Part shown: positions 56,009 through 64,000 of the stretch, piece by piece | Layout: every line of letters starts with the position of its first letter | How positions within the stretch are numbered: the first letter of the stretch is position 1 | NCBI RefSeq assembly: GCF_014932895.1 | Contig: NZ_JACYOF010000001.1 | Location: 186,001 to 250,000 of the forward strand | Origin: Bacillus thuringiensis | Lineage (GTDB): Bacteria > Bacillota > Bacilli > Bacillales > Bacillaceae_G | Length of the DNA: 64,000 bases | Direction of reading: 5' to 3' | Program-made: the position numbers and the translations under genes | The notes under the pieces: generated by a model | Told to the model about the DNA's origin: nothing | What the model saw: only the letters and a program-made list of their open reading frames with translations | Databases searched by the model: none

Positions 56009-57007
56009 CTAAGAATGAATCGTCTTTTTGACTGGATACCCATAAATGGATCCATCTTTTACTTTAATCTCATCTTCCCAAGGGACTTTATATTTACCTT
56101 CAGCTAAATCTTTTACAAACGTATACGGGTTTTCTTTCACCCCACCAGGAGTCGCGACATACCCCCTTGAACCTAAATTATATATATTATTTTCTAGACC
56201 CCATCCTAATCTAGCCTGATCTGCTAGCTCTGGATATACTTCAGCAGTAACAATCTCCCAAGGGTTTCGGTGTCCCTGCACTAAAGTAGTCCCATCAAAA
56301 TTACATACTTGTCCTTCACCAAAGTAATAAAATACACCATCATAACCCGCTAAGTTCACTGACAATGTATACATTAAATTTTGCCATGCATTTGAACGAT
56401 TAGTTAACATCCATTGTTCACTAACTTGTGTGCTATATCCAGAAATACGAATCAAGACATTCGCACCTTTATAGGCCGCTTCACGAGCTACTTCAGGAAA
56501 CATGCCATCATGACAAATACAAACAGCTAATTTACTTCCTCCAGGTCCATCACAAACAGGTAAGCCTAAATCTCCAGCTTTCCAAGGTTCGACTGGCACC
56601 CAAGGATTTAACTTACGATACTTCAAAATCATTTCACCTTGTGGATCAATAATAATTGCTGTATTATACGGTTCTCCACCATCAGGATTTCTTTCCATTA
56701 TAGAAAAAACACCATATACTTCAGATTCTTTACATGCCTCAGCAAATAAGTCCGTTTCTGGACCAGGCACTGTACATAAAAACTCTTCTGTAGTCCATTT
56801 TTTTGTATTGAGCCCTTGTGTACTATATTCAGGAAATACTATCAATTCTAATCCAGGATAGCCTGATTTAGTCGAATGAATTGTTTTTATAATCTGTTTA
56901 ATTTGTTTATCAATGTCTGCACGCGACTCCACTACCGGTACTGGATATTGAATTAACGCTGTTAAAAAACCACTAATCGGCTTTACCATACTTCCACTAC
57001 TACCCAT
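56009..57007 (-). CDS. amiF: Formamidase (nitrilase superfamily)
   Basis: Hydrolyses formamide to formate and ammonia. The 332-residue nitrilase-fold protein has the catalytic Glu60 (VFPEYS), Lys132 ([10 protein letters not shown]) and Cys165 (CICHDG), the spacing and length of the AmiF type and not the ~346-residue aliphatic amidase AmiE. It is absent at this site in B. subtilis and supports a B. cereus group source. The 181-base upstream gap is AT-rich with no clear promoter. Confidence 0.92.
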   Translation of the reverse strand: MGSSGSMVKPISGFLTALIQYPVPVVESRADIDKQIKQIIKTIHSTKSGYPGLELIVFPEYSTQGLNTKKWTTEEFLCTVPGPETDLFAEACKESEVYGVFSIMERNPDGGEPYNTAIIIDPQGEMILKYRKLNPWVPVEPWKAGDLGLPVCDGPGGSKLAVCICHDGMFPEVAREAAYKGANVLIRISGYSTQVSEQWMLTNRSNAWQNLMYTLSVNLAGYDGVFYYFGEGQVCNFDGTTLVQGHRNPWEIVTAEVYPELADQARLGWGLENNIYNLGSRGYVATPGGVKENPYTFVKDLAEGKYKVPWEDEIKVKDGSIYGYPVKKTIHS

Positions 57008-57188
57008 TTAAAATCCCCCTTAAAATAGTTTGTGTTTATTAAAGAAAACAATATAAATTTGTAACTCTCTAAAAAACTAGCACTACACCTGGAAATATTA
57101 TGTATTAAAGCTAGTAGTAAATTTTATATCCAATTTGAGTACATGCCTACACTAGGTTAACACAAAAAGTTTGAAAATTCAATCTACT

Positions 57189-58094
57189 CTACTTAGTCTG
57201 TAAATACGGTGGTAGCTCCTGTAATTGCTCCTTATCCTTTTCACGCTCTCTACGTGCCCATCTAAAGAACACATAGCCGATAATCGTACCGTACACTATT
57301 TCCTGGACAATTTTCATAATGATACCGCCTGTTTGTTGGTCTTGCACTACTGGTATCCAATGTAAAAATTCTGGTCCAGTAATATTTAAATCTGATAAAG
57401 TACCAGCCGGTACACAAAGCTCCATCGCTTTCATCCAAGCAGCTGGATCTGTATATGTTGCAAATAATGGTTCAGTCGCAAAAATTATTAACGCACAAGC
57501 TGGGGTTAGTAAAATACCATTAGCAAACATGTAACCAAGTTTCTTTATATCACTTAGTGTTTGATATTCCGGCAGTGGATTTAACATCGGCCACCACATC
57601 ATCATTGCTGTAAAAAACAATATAGCGAGGCAAATAGGATGTGCAATTTGACTTTGCTTTACTGTATCAAAAACAACTGGCAAATGATACAAAGAAAATA
57701 GACCGTTAAATACAAACAATGCAATAAGTGGTTTAGCAAATAGCTTTAACATAATTTGAACGAACTTAAAAGAAGTAATGTAACGATATAACCAAACTGG
57801 TATACCTAGCAATAATAACGGTGGAACTGCAATATACATGACTGCCATTTCAAACATATGTGCACTAAATATAATATGACCAATTAAATCAATAGGTCCT
57901 CCCTTTACAAAATACAAAAGAACAATCCCAGTCGTAAAATAAAAGACTTGCTTTTTACTTACCTTTGTCGCATTTTCAAATCGAGTTCTATATGGTCCAA
58001 TAATCAAGAAGTACCCAATAAGAATCGAAAGCATAAATAATAAAAAAATCGGACTCCATAGGGCTTGAAAGCCAAATATCCATAAGTTACTCAT
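57189..58094 (-). CDS. ctaG: Cytochrome aa3/caa3 oxidase assembly factor CtaG
   Basis: A 301-residue polytopic membrane protein with about seven hydrophobic segments, belonging to the caa3_CtaG family (SAHMFEMAVMYIAVPPLLLLGIP). Needed for active caa3 oxidase in B. subtilis; unrelated to the mitochondrial Cox11. It ends the ctaC-ctaG operon. Confidence 0.93.
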   Translation of the reverse strand: MSNLWIFGFQALWSPIFLLFMLSILIGYFLIIGPYRTRFENATKVSKKQVFYFTTGIVLLYFVKGGPIDLIGHIIFSAHMFEMAVMYIAVPPLLLLGIPVWLYRYITSFKFVQIMLKLFAKPLIALFVFNGLFSLYHLPVVFDTVKQSQIAHPICLAILFFTAMMMWWPMLNPLPEYQTLSDIKKLGYMFANGILLTPACALIIFATEPLFATYTDPAAWMKAMELCVPAGTLSDLNITGPEFLHWIPVVQDQQTGGIIMKIVQEIVYGTIIGYVFFRWARREREKDKEQLQELPPYLQTK

Positions 58095-58140
58095 TTATAA
58101 CACCCACCTTCCTAATACTATCCTTTCACATAATATGAAG

Positions 58141-58168
58141 AGGGGGCTGTGCCAACACAAGCCCCCTT
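58141..58168 (-). terminator. Hairpin between ctaF and ctaG
   Basis: An 8-bp GC-rich stem AGGGGGCT / AGCCCCCT with 11-base loop. The T tract lies on the plus strand, so on the minus strand it may act mainly as an mRNA-stabilising stem or partial terminator. Confidence 0.55.
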
Positions 58169-58180
58169 ATTTTTTACTTT

Positions 58181-58513
58181 TTAAATCCACACGATTGTCA
58201 TAAAAGCTAAAATTGTAATTAACCCTATTAACAAGCCAGAATAAAGAAAGAAACTTGCAGCTTCATGTCCTTTATGGCTCATATGCATAAAATAATACAA
58301 TTGAAAAATTACTTGTACCACCGCTAATAGCAAAATAAGCGGAACAGAGAAAATCGGACTAAAAGTTTTCGGATATGCTACTGCTACAAATGCAACTAAT
58401 GTTAGGAAAATCATGAGTGCAAACGTAATAACTTGGTGCTTCATTTCCTCTGCACTTTTTCTCTTCCGATAAACAAGATCAACTTTAGGATTATTCGTTT
58501 GCCTTATCGCCAT
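58181..58513 (-). CDS. ctaF: Cytochrome caa3 oxidase subunit IV
   Basis: A 110-residue membrane protein with three hydrophobic segments and the family signature QLYYFMHMSHKG. Follows ctaE by three bases. Matches the prokaryotic COX4 subunit of B. subtilis CtaF. Confidence 0.94.
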   Translation of the reverse strand: MAIRQTNNPKVDLVYRKRKSAEEMKHQVITFALMIFLTLVAFVAVAYPKTFSPIFSVPLILLLAVVQVIFQLYYFMHMSHKGHEAASFFLYSGLLIGLITILAFMTIVWI

Positions 58514-58516
58514 TGT

Positions 58517-59140
58517 TTATCCCACCATTCCCATTAAATATACTACAGTGAAAATAAACACCCAAACTACGTCAATAAAGTGCCAATAAATTGATGCAAC
58601 ATAAAACTTTGGTGCATTGTATAAATTTAAGCCCCGCTTCGCATTTCTAAAGATTAATGTTAAAATCCAACACAATCCAAACAATACGTGAAGTCCATGT
58701 GTACCAACAAGAGCATAAAATGCAGAACCAAATGCACTACTTCTCATAGTATGCTTAAATTCATGCGTATAATGATAAAACTCATATATTTCAAATCCTA
58801 AAAATCCTAAGCCAAGCAACACTGTTACAAGTAACCAAAGTTGCATTTTCTTGAAGTTAAAGTTTTTCATATGATACATCGCATATACACTCGTTAAACT
58901 ACTCGTTAATAAAAGCATCGTCATAATGAAAACGAGCGGCATTTGGAACATTTCTTGAGATGTTGGTCCACCATTTGTAGAGTTCTTTAATGCTAAGTAT
59001 GTGCCAAATAAGGAAGCGAACAACACTGTTTCGCCTCCAAGAAATAACCAAAAACCGACAAACTTATTTTTCCCCTCAAGGGTTGCTTTTTCAGGCTCTG
59101 CTGGAAATGTTTCATTCGTTAATTTTTCATCAACATGCAT
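58517..59140 (-). CDS. ctaE: Cytochrome caa3 oxidase subunit III
   Basis: A 207-residue membrane protein with five hydrophobic segments and conserved FWLFLGGETVLFASLFGTY, GTHGLHVLFGL and YWHFIDVVWVFIF motifs. ATG overlaps the ctaD stop as TAATG. Confidence 0.96.
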   Translation of the reverse strand: MHVDEKLTNETFPAEPEKATLEGKNKFVGFWLFLGGETVLFASLFGTYLALKNSTNGGPTSQEMFQMPLVFIMTMLLLTSSLTSVYAMYHMKNFNFKKMQLWLLVTVLLGLGFLGFEIYEFYHYTHEFKHTMRSSAFGSAFYALVGTHGLHVLFGLCWILTLIFRNAKRGLNLYNAPKFYVASIYWHFIDVVWVFIFTVVYLMGMVG

Positions 59141-61002
59141 TATGCCTTGCCCCCCTTATCCTCTAAATCTTCCTTATGAATATGATATCCATGATCATCG
59201 ATTACGGAACGTCGGAACATTGTACCAAATGTAATGATTAACCCAATAATTGCTACTAATAACCAGAACTTATCTTTTCCACCTTGCATATACATTGCAC
59301 CGAATGCTGCTATAAATAAGCCTAGAGAAATAATAAATGGTGCAAATGAAGGATTTGGCATATGGATATCACCAACTGGTTCCGCCGCTGTCATCTCTTT
59401 ATTACCTTCACGTTTTTCAATCCAAAACGGATCTAATCCACGGACAAATGGCAATTGTTTGAAATTGTATTCCGGCGTAGGTGCTGACATTGTCCATTCT
59501 AACGTACGTCCATCCCATGGATCACGGCCAGCCTTCTCTTTTGATACCGTTGTTTTAATTACATTGAATAAAAGAACAAGTGTTCCGAGAGCCATAAACG
59601 CCGCTCCAATAGAACTAATCATATTCCCCATTTCCAACCCTTGCCCTTCAAGATATGTGTAGTAACGTCGTGGCATCCCAATTAATCCAAGGAAGTGCTG
59701 AATAAAGAATGTTAAATGGAAACCGATAAAGAACAACCAAAATGTTATCTTCCCTAATGTTTCATTTAATACTTTATTAAACATCAGAGGCCAGTAATAA
59801 TGAGCCCCTGCAAGTAAACCAAATACAACACCGCCGACGATTACATAATGAAAGTGTGCTACTACGAAATAGTTATCATGAAATTGATAATCAGCTGGCG
59901 CAGATGCAAGCATAACGCCTGTAACTCCACCCATTACGAATGATGGAATAAAAGCTACTGCCCACATCATCGGTGTCGTAAAACGAATACTTCCGCCCCA
60001 CATTGTAAAGAGCCAGTTAAATATTTTAATACCTGTCGGAACTGCAATCGCCATTGTTGCAACTGAGAAAATAGCATTTGCAACTGGACCAAGACCAACC
60101 GTAAACATATGATGGGCCCATACCATAAATCCTAAAAATCCGATTAATACTGTCGCAAATACCATCGATGAATAACCAAATAATCGTTTTTTCGAAAATG
60201 TCGCGAAGATTTCTGAGAATATTCCGAAAGCTGGGAGTATAAGAATGTATACTTCTGGATGACCGAAAATCCAGAATAAATGCTCCCATATAATCGTGTT
60301 CCCACCCAATGCTGGATTAAAGAAACTTGTGCCAAATAAACGATCTAACATTAAAAGTCCTAATCCTACAGTTAATGGTGGAAAAGCAAATAATATAAGT
60401 GAAGATGTTACAAATGTTGTCCATGTAAACATCGGCATACGCATATACGTCATTCCTGGTGCACGCATATTAATAATTGTAACTAGGAAGTTAATACCTC
60501 CAATTAATGTACCAATACCTGAAATTTGCAAGCCAAGCACATAGAAATCAACACCATGTCCTTTAGAGGCTAAAGCTAAAGATGCATAAGATGTCCATCC
60601 TGCATCAGGTGCCCCTCCTAAAAACCAACTTAAATTTAAAAATACTCCACCAAAGAAAAATAACCAAAATCCGAGTGAATTTAAAAATGGGAACGCTACA
60701 TCTCGCGCACCAATTTGAAGTGGTACAGCGGCGTTCATAAATGCAAACACGAGTGGCATAGCTGCGAGGAAAATCATTGTTGTACCGTGCATCGTTAATA
60801 CTTGATTATAAGCATCCCCAACAAGAAAGGCGTTGTTAGGAATCGCTAATTGAAGGCGAATAAATAATGCTTCTATTCCGCCTATTATAAAAAACAACCC
60901 ACCTGCAATTAAATAGAGAATGGCAATCTTTTTATGGTCTACTGTCGTTAAATAATCCCATATGACAGCACCCATCCCCTGTTTTTTTGCTACAGAACTC
61001 AC
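59140..61002 (-). CDS. ctaD: Cytochrome caa3 oxidase subunit I
   Basis: Catalytic subunit with heme a and the heme a3-CuB centre. The 620-residue protein has 12 core membrane segments plus a C-terminal extension, low-spin heme ligand His in TMHGTTMIFL, CuB ligand His and cross-linked Tyr in GHPEVYILILP, the HH pair in VWAHHMFTVG, and heme a3/heme a ligands in NYFVVAHFHYVIVGG. The start is GTG at 61002, eight bases after GGGGAGG. Confidence 0.98.
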   Translation of the reverse strand: MSSVAKKQGMGAVIWDYLTTVDHKKIAILYLIAGGLFFIIGGIEALFIRLQLAIPNNAFLVGDAYNQVLTMHGTTMIFLAAMPLVFAFMNAAVPLQIGARDVAFPFLNSLGFWLFFFGGVFLNLSWFLGGAPDAGWTSYASLALASKGHGVDFYVLGLQISGIGTLIGGINFLVTIINMRAPGMTYMRMPMFTWTTFVTSSLILFAFPPLTVGLGLLMLDRLFGTSFFNPALGGNTIIWEHLFWIFGHPEVYILILPAFGIFSEIFATFSKKRLFGYSSMVFATVLIGFLGFMVWAHHMFTVGLGPVANAIFSVATMAIAVPTGIKIFNWLFTMWGGSIRFTTPMMWAVAFIPSFVMGGVTGVMLASAPADYQFHDNYFVVAHFHYVIVGGVVFGLLAGAHYYWPLMFNKVLNETLGKITFWLFFIGFHLTFFIQHFLGLIGMPRRYYTYLEGQGLEMGNMISSIGAAFMALGTLVLLFNVIKTTVSKEKAGRDPWDGRTLEWTMSAPTPEYNFKQLPFVRGLDPFWIEKREGNKEMTAAEPVGDIHMPNPSFAPFIISLGLFIAAFGAMYMQGGKDKFWLLVAIIGLIITFGTMFRRSVIDDHGYHIHKEDLEDKGGKA

Positions 61003-61035
61003 GTTTTCAACCTCCCCTTCGCGAATAATCCCTCT

Positions 61036-62085
61036 TTACTTTTCAACCTTTAATGTTTGTAAGTATGCATTTAATGCATCAATTTGATCATCCGTTAAGT
61101 TGCCATATTTACCAGTCATTTTATTTCCCGGCTTCATATTTTCAGGATCTTTCAGCCATTTTTTTACGTTTTCTTCATTGTTTTCGGCAATACCGGCAAC
61201 CATATCGCGATCAGCAAAGTTTGCTAAGTTTGGTGCGATACGAGCGGAAGGTGGTCTACTATCATTAGATCCAACTGCATGACAACCAATACAGCTTTTA
61301 TTAAATATTTCTTGGCCTTCTTGCGCCTTTGTTGAAGCTACTTCTTTTTTTCCATCAATTTTCTTCATATCAGCAAGCCATTTTTTGTACTCGCTTTCAT
61401 CTAAAGCTTTCACTTTGAATTGCATTAAAGAATGTGATGGGCCGCAAAATTCTGTACAAAAACCATTATAAGTGCCCGATTTATCTGCCTTTAACCACAT
61501 TTTGTTTACATTATCTGTATTTGTATCCATTTTCCCTGCTAAAGATGGAACCCAAAATGAATGTTTAATATCGGCGCCCTTCAAATTCAAATACACCTTC
61601 TTACCTGTGGGGATGACTAAATCTTGAGAAGTTACTATCTTTTCTGATTTATAAGAAAATTCCCACCAATAAAGATTCGCTGTTACATCAACAACGATCG
61701 TATCTTTATCAATATTCTTTTTCTCCATCGCACTTACATCAGCAAGTTTGAATGTATATGTAACCGTCGGAACAGCTAAGATTAGTAAAAGTATAATCGG
61801 AATAACTGTCCATATAATTTCTAGTTTGTGATTCCCTTCAACTTGCTCTGGAATATGATCTTCCTGACCTCTCTTTTGTCGGAAACGCACAATTACATAT
61901 AAGAAAATAATAGTAACTACTAGTACTACTCCTACCATGATCGCACTCGCTAGTAAGAGTAGATCATATTGCATTTTTGCTACTTCCCCTTGCGGAATTA
62001 AAGTAGATTGAAAGGCTTTACCGCATCCCCCTAACAGTAAAGCCAGCAGTGAAACGAACGAAAGCAGTCGCCACTGTTTCTTCAT
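61036..62085 (-). CDS. ctaC: Cytochrome caa3 oxidase subunit II with cytochrome c domain
   Basis: Lipoprotein subunit that accepts electrons. The 349 residues include a signal peptide with lipobox LLGGC (Cys about 21), two membrane segments, a CuA domain (about 115-225) with CTEFCGPSHSLM, and a C-terminal cytochrome c domain with CIGCH and the axial Met in KPGNKMTGKYG. This fused cytochrome makes it caa3 type. Start at 62085; the upstream GTG at 62100 has no site. Confidence 0.97.
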   Translation of the reverse strand: MKKQWRLLSFVSLLALLLGGCGKAFQSTLIPQGEVAKMQYDLLLLASAIMVGVVLVVTIIFLYVIVRFRQKRGQEDHIPEQVEGNHKLEIIWTVIPIILLLILAVPTVTYTFKLADVSAMEKKNIDKDTIVVDVTANLYWWEFSYKSEKIVTSQDLVIPTGKKVYLNLKGADIKHSFWVPSLAGKMDTNTDNVNKMWLKADKSGTYNGFCTEFCGPSHSLMQFKVKALDESEYKKWLADMKKIDGKKEVASTKAQEGQEIFNKSCIGCHAVGSNDSRPPSARIAPNLANFADRDMVAGIAENNEENVKKWLKDPENMKPGNKMTGKYGNLTDDQIDALNAYLQTLKVEK

Positions 62086-62178
62086 ACAAACAACCCCCAC
62101 TTTCTTTGTGAATTAGATTGTACTTTATAGTTAATTAAAGTAAATCTCAACGTAAAGAAATCCAATTATGTCGTTGTC

Positions 62179-63102
62179 TTAGAAGAATGTAACTACAATC
62201 ATTGATACAAATAAGATTGTTAAATAATTTAGGGAATAAACAAACATTTGTACGGACCATTTTATGTCATCCTGCTTACGGAAGCCATAAAATCCTAATA
62301 CGATCCATCCGATGTTAAGCAAAGTTGCAATTACCATAAATGTTATCCCAAGTCCACTCATATAAAATGGTAGTGGTAATAAACATACAGTCCAAATCAT
62401 AATTTGGCGTTTCGTAATTTCAAATCCATGTACTACAGGAAGCATTGGAATTCCTGCATTTCGATATTCATCAACACGTTTCATCGCTAATGCGAGGAAA
62501 TGTGGGATTTGCCAAATAAACATAATTAAAAATAACATCCAAGCAATTGGATGACCTAAAGATGGATCGATTGCTGCCCATCCAATTAAAGGTGGAACTG
62601 CTCCAGATATACTACCTACAACAGTGTTTAGTGTATACTTTCTCTTTGTCCATAAAGTATATAGGACAACATATGTGAAAGCACCAATAAATCCCATTAA
62701 TACTGCCATTGGTGTTGTTAATAATAAGAATACAAAGCCCAGTAGTAATATGACAAGTCCAAATGTAAGTGCAAATCCTGGTTTATACTTTCCAGTAACC
62801 GTTGGACGGGTTTTTGTTCTTTCCATTAACGGATCGATGTCTCGATCAATATAGTTATTTAAACAACATACCCCTGCCATAATTAATGCAGAACCAACGA
62901 TTGTAAAAAATAACTTATCCAGATTGTCCATCACACTTAATCCATTAAAGTGCAACGCCAACCAAAATCCTGTAAATACAGTAAGTGTATTTGAGTTTAC
63001 AATCCCCATTTTAACGAGCGCTGATAAATCTTGTAGCCGAGTTGTTTCCGGTACACTTGTTACAGCTGACTCATCATGCAGCTCACTTGTTGCATGGTTC
63101 AT
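62179..63102 (-). CDS. ctaB: Protoheme IX farnesyltransferase (heme O synthase)
   Basis: Adds the farnesyl chain to heme b to make heme o. The 307-residue UbiA-family protein has about nine hydrophobic segments and the aspartate motif [15 protein letters not shown] (near 100), plus [15 protein letters not shown]. Heme o then goes to CtaA, encoded divergently. Start at 63102 (AGAGGGGG eight bases upstream). Confidence 0.96.
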   Translation of the reverse strand: MNHATSELHDESAVTSVPETTRLQDLSALVKMGIVNSNTLTVFTGFWLALHFNGLSVMDNLDKLFFTIVGSALIMAGVCCLNNYIDRDIDPLMERTKTRPTVTGKYKPGFALTFGLVILLLGFVFLLLTTPMAVLMGFIGAFTYVVLYTLWTKRKYTLNTVVGSISGAVPPLIGWAAIDPSLGHPIAWMLFLIMFIWQIPHFLALAMKRVDEYRNAGIPMLPVVHGFEITKRQIMIWTVCLLPLPFYMSGLGITFMVIATLLNIGWIVLGFYGFRKQDDIKWSVQMFVYSLNYLTILFVSMIVVTFF

Positions 63103-63599
63103 CACTTTAACCCCCTCTTAAAACTTTCATCTTTCTTTTTGCGCCTATTTCGAATGAAATAATTCGCTTCTATATAGCAATATTATTACAGTAGAAATAT
63201 TGTTAACCCATTCTACTACTAATCTACGCCCATACTCCAATATATTAAATCATATTTCCCGAACATTTTGTGAAGAAAACATGAACTTTTTGTGTCGAAT
63301 ATAAAAAACTTAATTCTGACTTATCCTTATCATAACATGATGTTACCTTCTATAATAAACTATTTTGTCATATTTAACACGTATTCTCCCCATTTCTTTT
63401 CAAAATAGCCTATTTTCCACCTAAAAATTCCCTTATTTTTTCTGTTTTCAAACCCATTTTCTCTCCTTTGTCTTCCACCTCCATTTCTTTGCTATTTTAT
63501 TATTTTTTATATATCATAGGAACTAGCGCGTTTTATTCTATACATAATGGAATGAAAATATTTCGCAATAACTTCATAGCAGAAAGATGGTGAAAGAGA
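63103..63599. other. Divergent regulatory gap between ctaB and ctaA
   Basis: About 500 AT-rich bases without a reading frame. In B. subtilis this gap carries ResD-dependent promoters for ctaA and ctaBCDEF. I see a small inverted repeat TAACAT-G-ATGTTA (63333-63345) and several TA-rich -10-like words, but no pair of boxes I would assign. Confidence 0.55.
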
Positions 63600-64000
63600 T
63601 TGCAACGCTTTATTAAATGGTTAGCAGTCATTACAAGTCTTGATTTACTAATAGTTTTATTAGGAGGCGCTTTAGTTACAAAAACAGGTTCTGGCCAAGG
63701 CTGCGGTAAATCATGGCCACTTTGTAATGGTGAATTAGTTCCATCTAATTTATCAATGGAAACTATTATTGAACTAAGTCACCGTTTAACATCCGGATCA
63801 GCAGGAATACTTGTTACTCTCCTTTGTATTTTGTCCTGGAAATATTATAAACATGTGCGTGAAACAAAAACGTTAGCAATTTTATCCTTCGTATTTTTAG
63901 TTGCACAAGCATTAATGGGGGCGGCAGCAGTTGTTTGGGGGCAAATACCAGCTGTACTTGCTATCCATTTCGGAATTTCCTTAATTTCATTCGCTTCTGT
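63600..64000 (+). CDS. ctaA: Heme A synthase, N-terminal part (cut by window edge)
   Basis: Oxidises heme o to heme a. The first 133 codons are present, opening [20 protein letters not shown] with a TTG start at 63600 (GGTGAAAGAGA upstream). The cysteine pair motif [10 protein letters not shown] (about 35-44) and the conserved ELSHRLTSG, with a heme-liganding His, identify it. Four hydrophobic segments are visible before the window ends. Divergent from ctaB. Confidence 0.93.
   Translation, partial: MQRFIKWLAVITSLDLLIVLLGGALVTKTGSGQGCGKSWPLCNGELVPSNLSMETIIELSHRLTSGSAGILVTLLCILSWKYYKHVRETKTLAILSFVFLVAQALMGAAAVVWGQIPAVLAIHFGISLISFAS

Overview
The window is a gene-dense, low-GC core chromosome segment from a spore-forming Bacillus, almost certainly of the Bacillus cereus group. 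It carries sigE, sigG, spoIIGA, spoVD, spoVE and gerR, a PyrR-controlled pyr operon, a meso-DAP type murE, a caa3 oxidase operon, and gene order close to B. subtilis ileS-pyr, divIVA-ylm-sigG-sigE-ftsZ-ftsA-dcw and ylb-cta. A formamidase gene and proteins that look like B. cereus versions narrow it to that group. Almost everything is on the minus strand; ylbP, tmcAL, ylbJ, a small unknown gene, ylbA and ctaA are on plus. I see no rRNA or tRNA genes, insertion sequences, prophage or CRISPR.

Layout: (1) 1-11329, the pyrimidine operon pyrR-pyrP-pyrB-pyrC-carA-carB-pyrK-pyrD-pyrF-pyrE, with one SigA promoter and three PyrR attenuators. (2) 11332-16425, rluD, lspA, ylyA and ileS, the last behind an isoleucine T-box. 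(3) 16428-20459, divIVA-ylmH-ylmG-sepF-ylmE-pgeF-ylmC, division-site and accessory genes. (4) 20602-23291, sigG and spoIIGA-sigE, with a SigF/G-type promoter for sigG and a spoIIG promoter that has the unusual 22-bp spacer. (5) 23423-40107, the dcw cluster ftsZ, ftsA, divIB, murB, murG, spoVE, murD, mraY, murE, spoVD, pbpB, ftsL, rsmH, which makes peptidoglycan precursor and the division and spore-cortex machinery. (6) 40446-55962, bshC, panE, ylbP, gerR, rpmF, ylbN, tmcAL, ylbL, ylbK, ylbJ, coaD, rsmD, ylbG, ylbF, a phosphatase, ylbE, ylbD, ylbC, ylbA: a mixed block serving bacillithiol and CoA synthesis, ribosome and tRNA modification, and sporulation or competence. (7) 56009-64000, amiF, then ctaG-ctaF-ctaE-ctaD-ctaC-ctaB and divergent ctaA (cut by the window end): caa3 cytochrome c oxidase and heme A synthesis.

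No wholly new multigene system is evident; this is conserved backbone. The best leads are small-scale: a perfect 12-bp stem holding the spoVD ribosome binding site in its loop and overlapping a SigE-like promoter; a tmcAL gene whose catalytic N-terminus lies upstream of the first usual start codon and probably begins at ATA; a densely structured murE leader; and a structured stretch near 51.1-51.3 kb that could be a small RNA (plus) or encode a 31-residue peptide (minus). mraZ is missing from its usual place between bshC and rsmH. Start sites below were chosen from Shine-Dalgarno (SD) position and family length.
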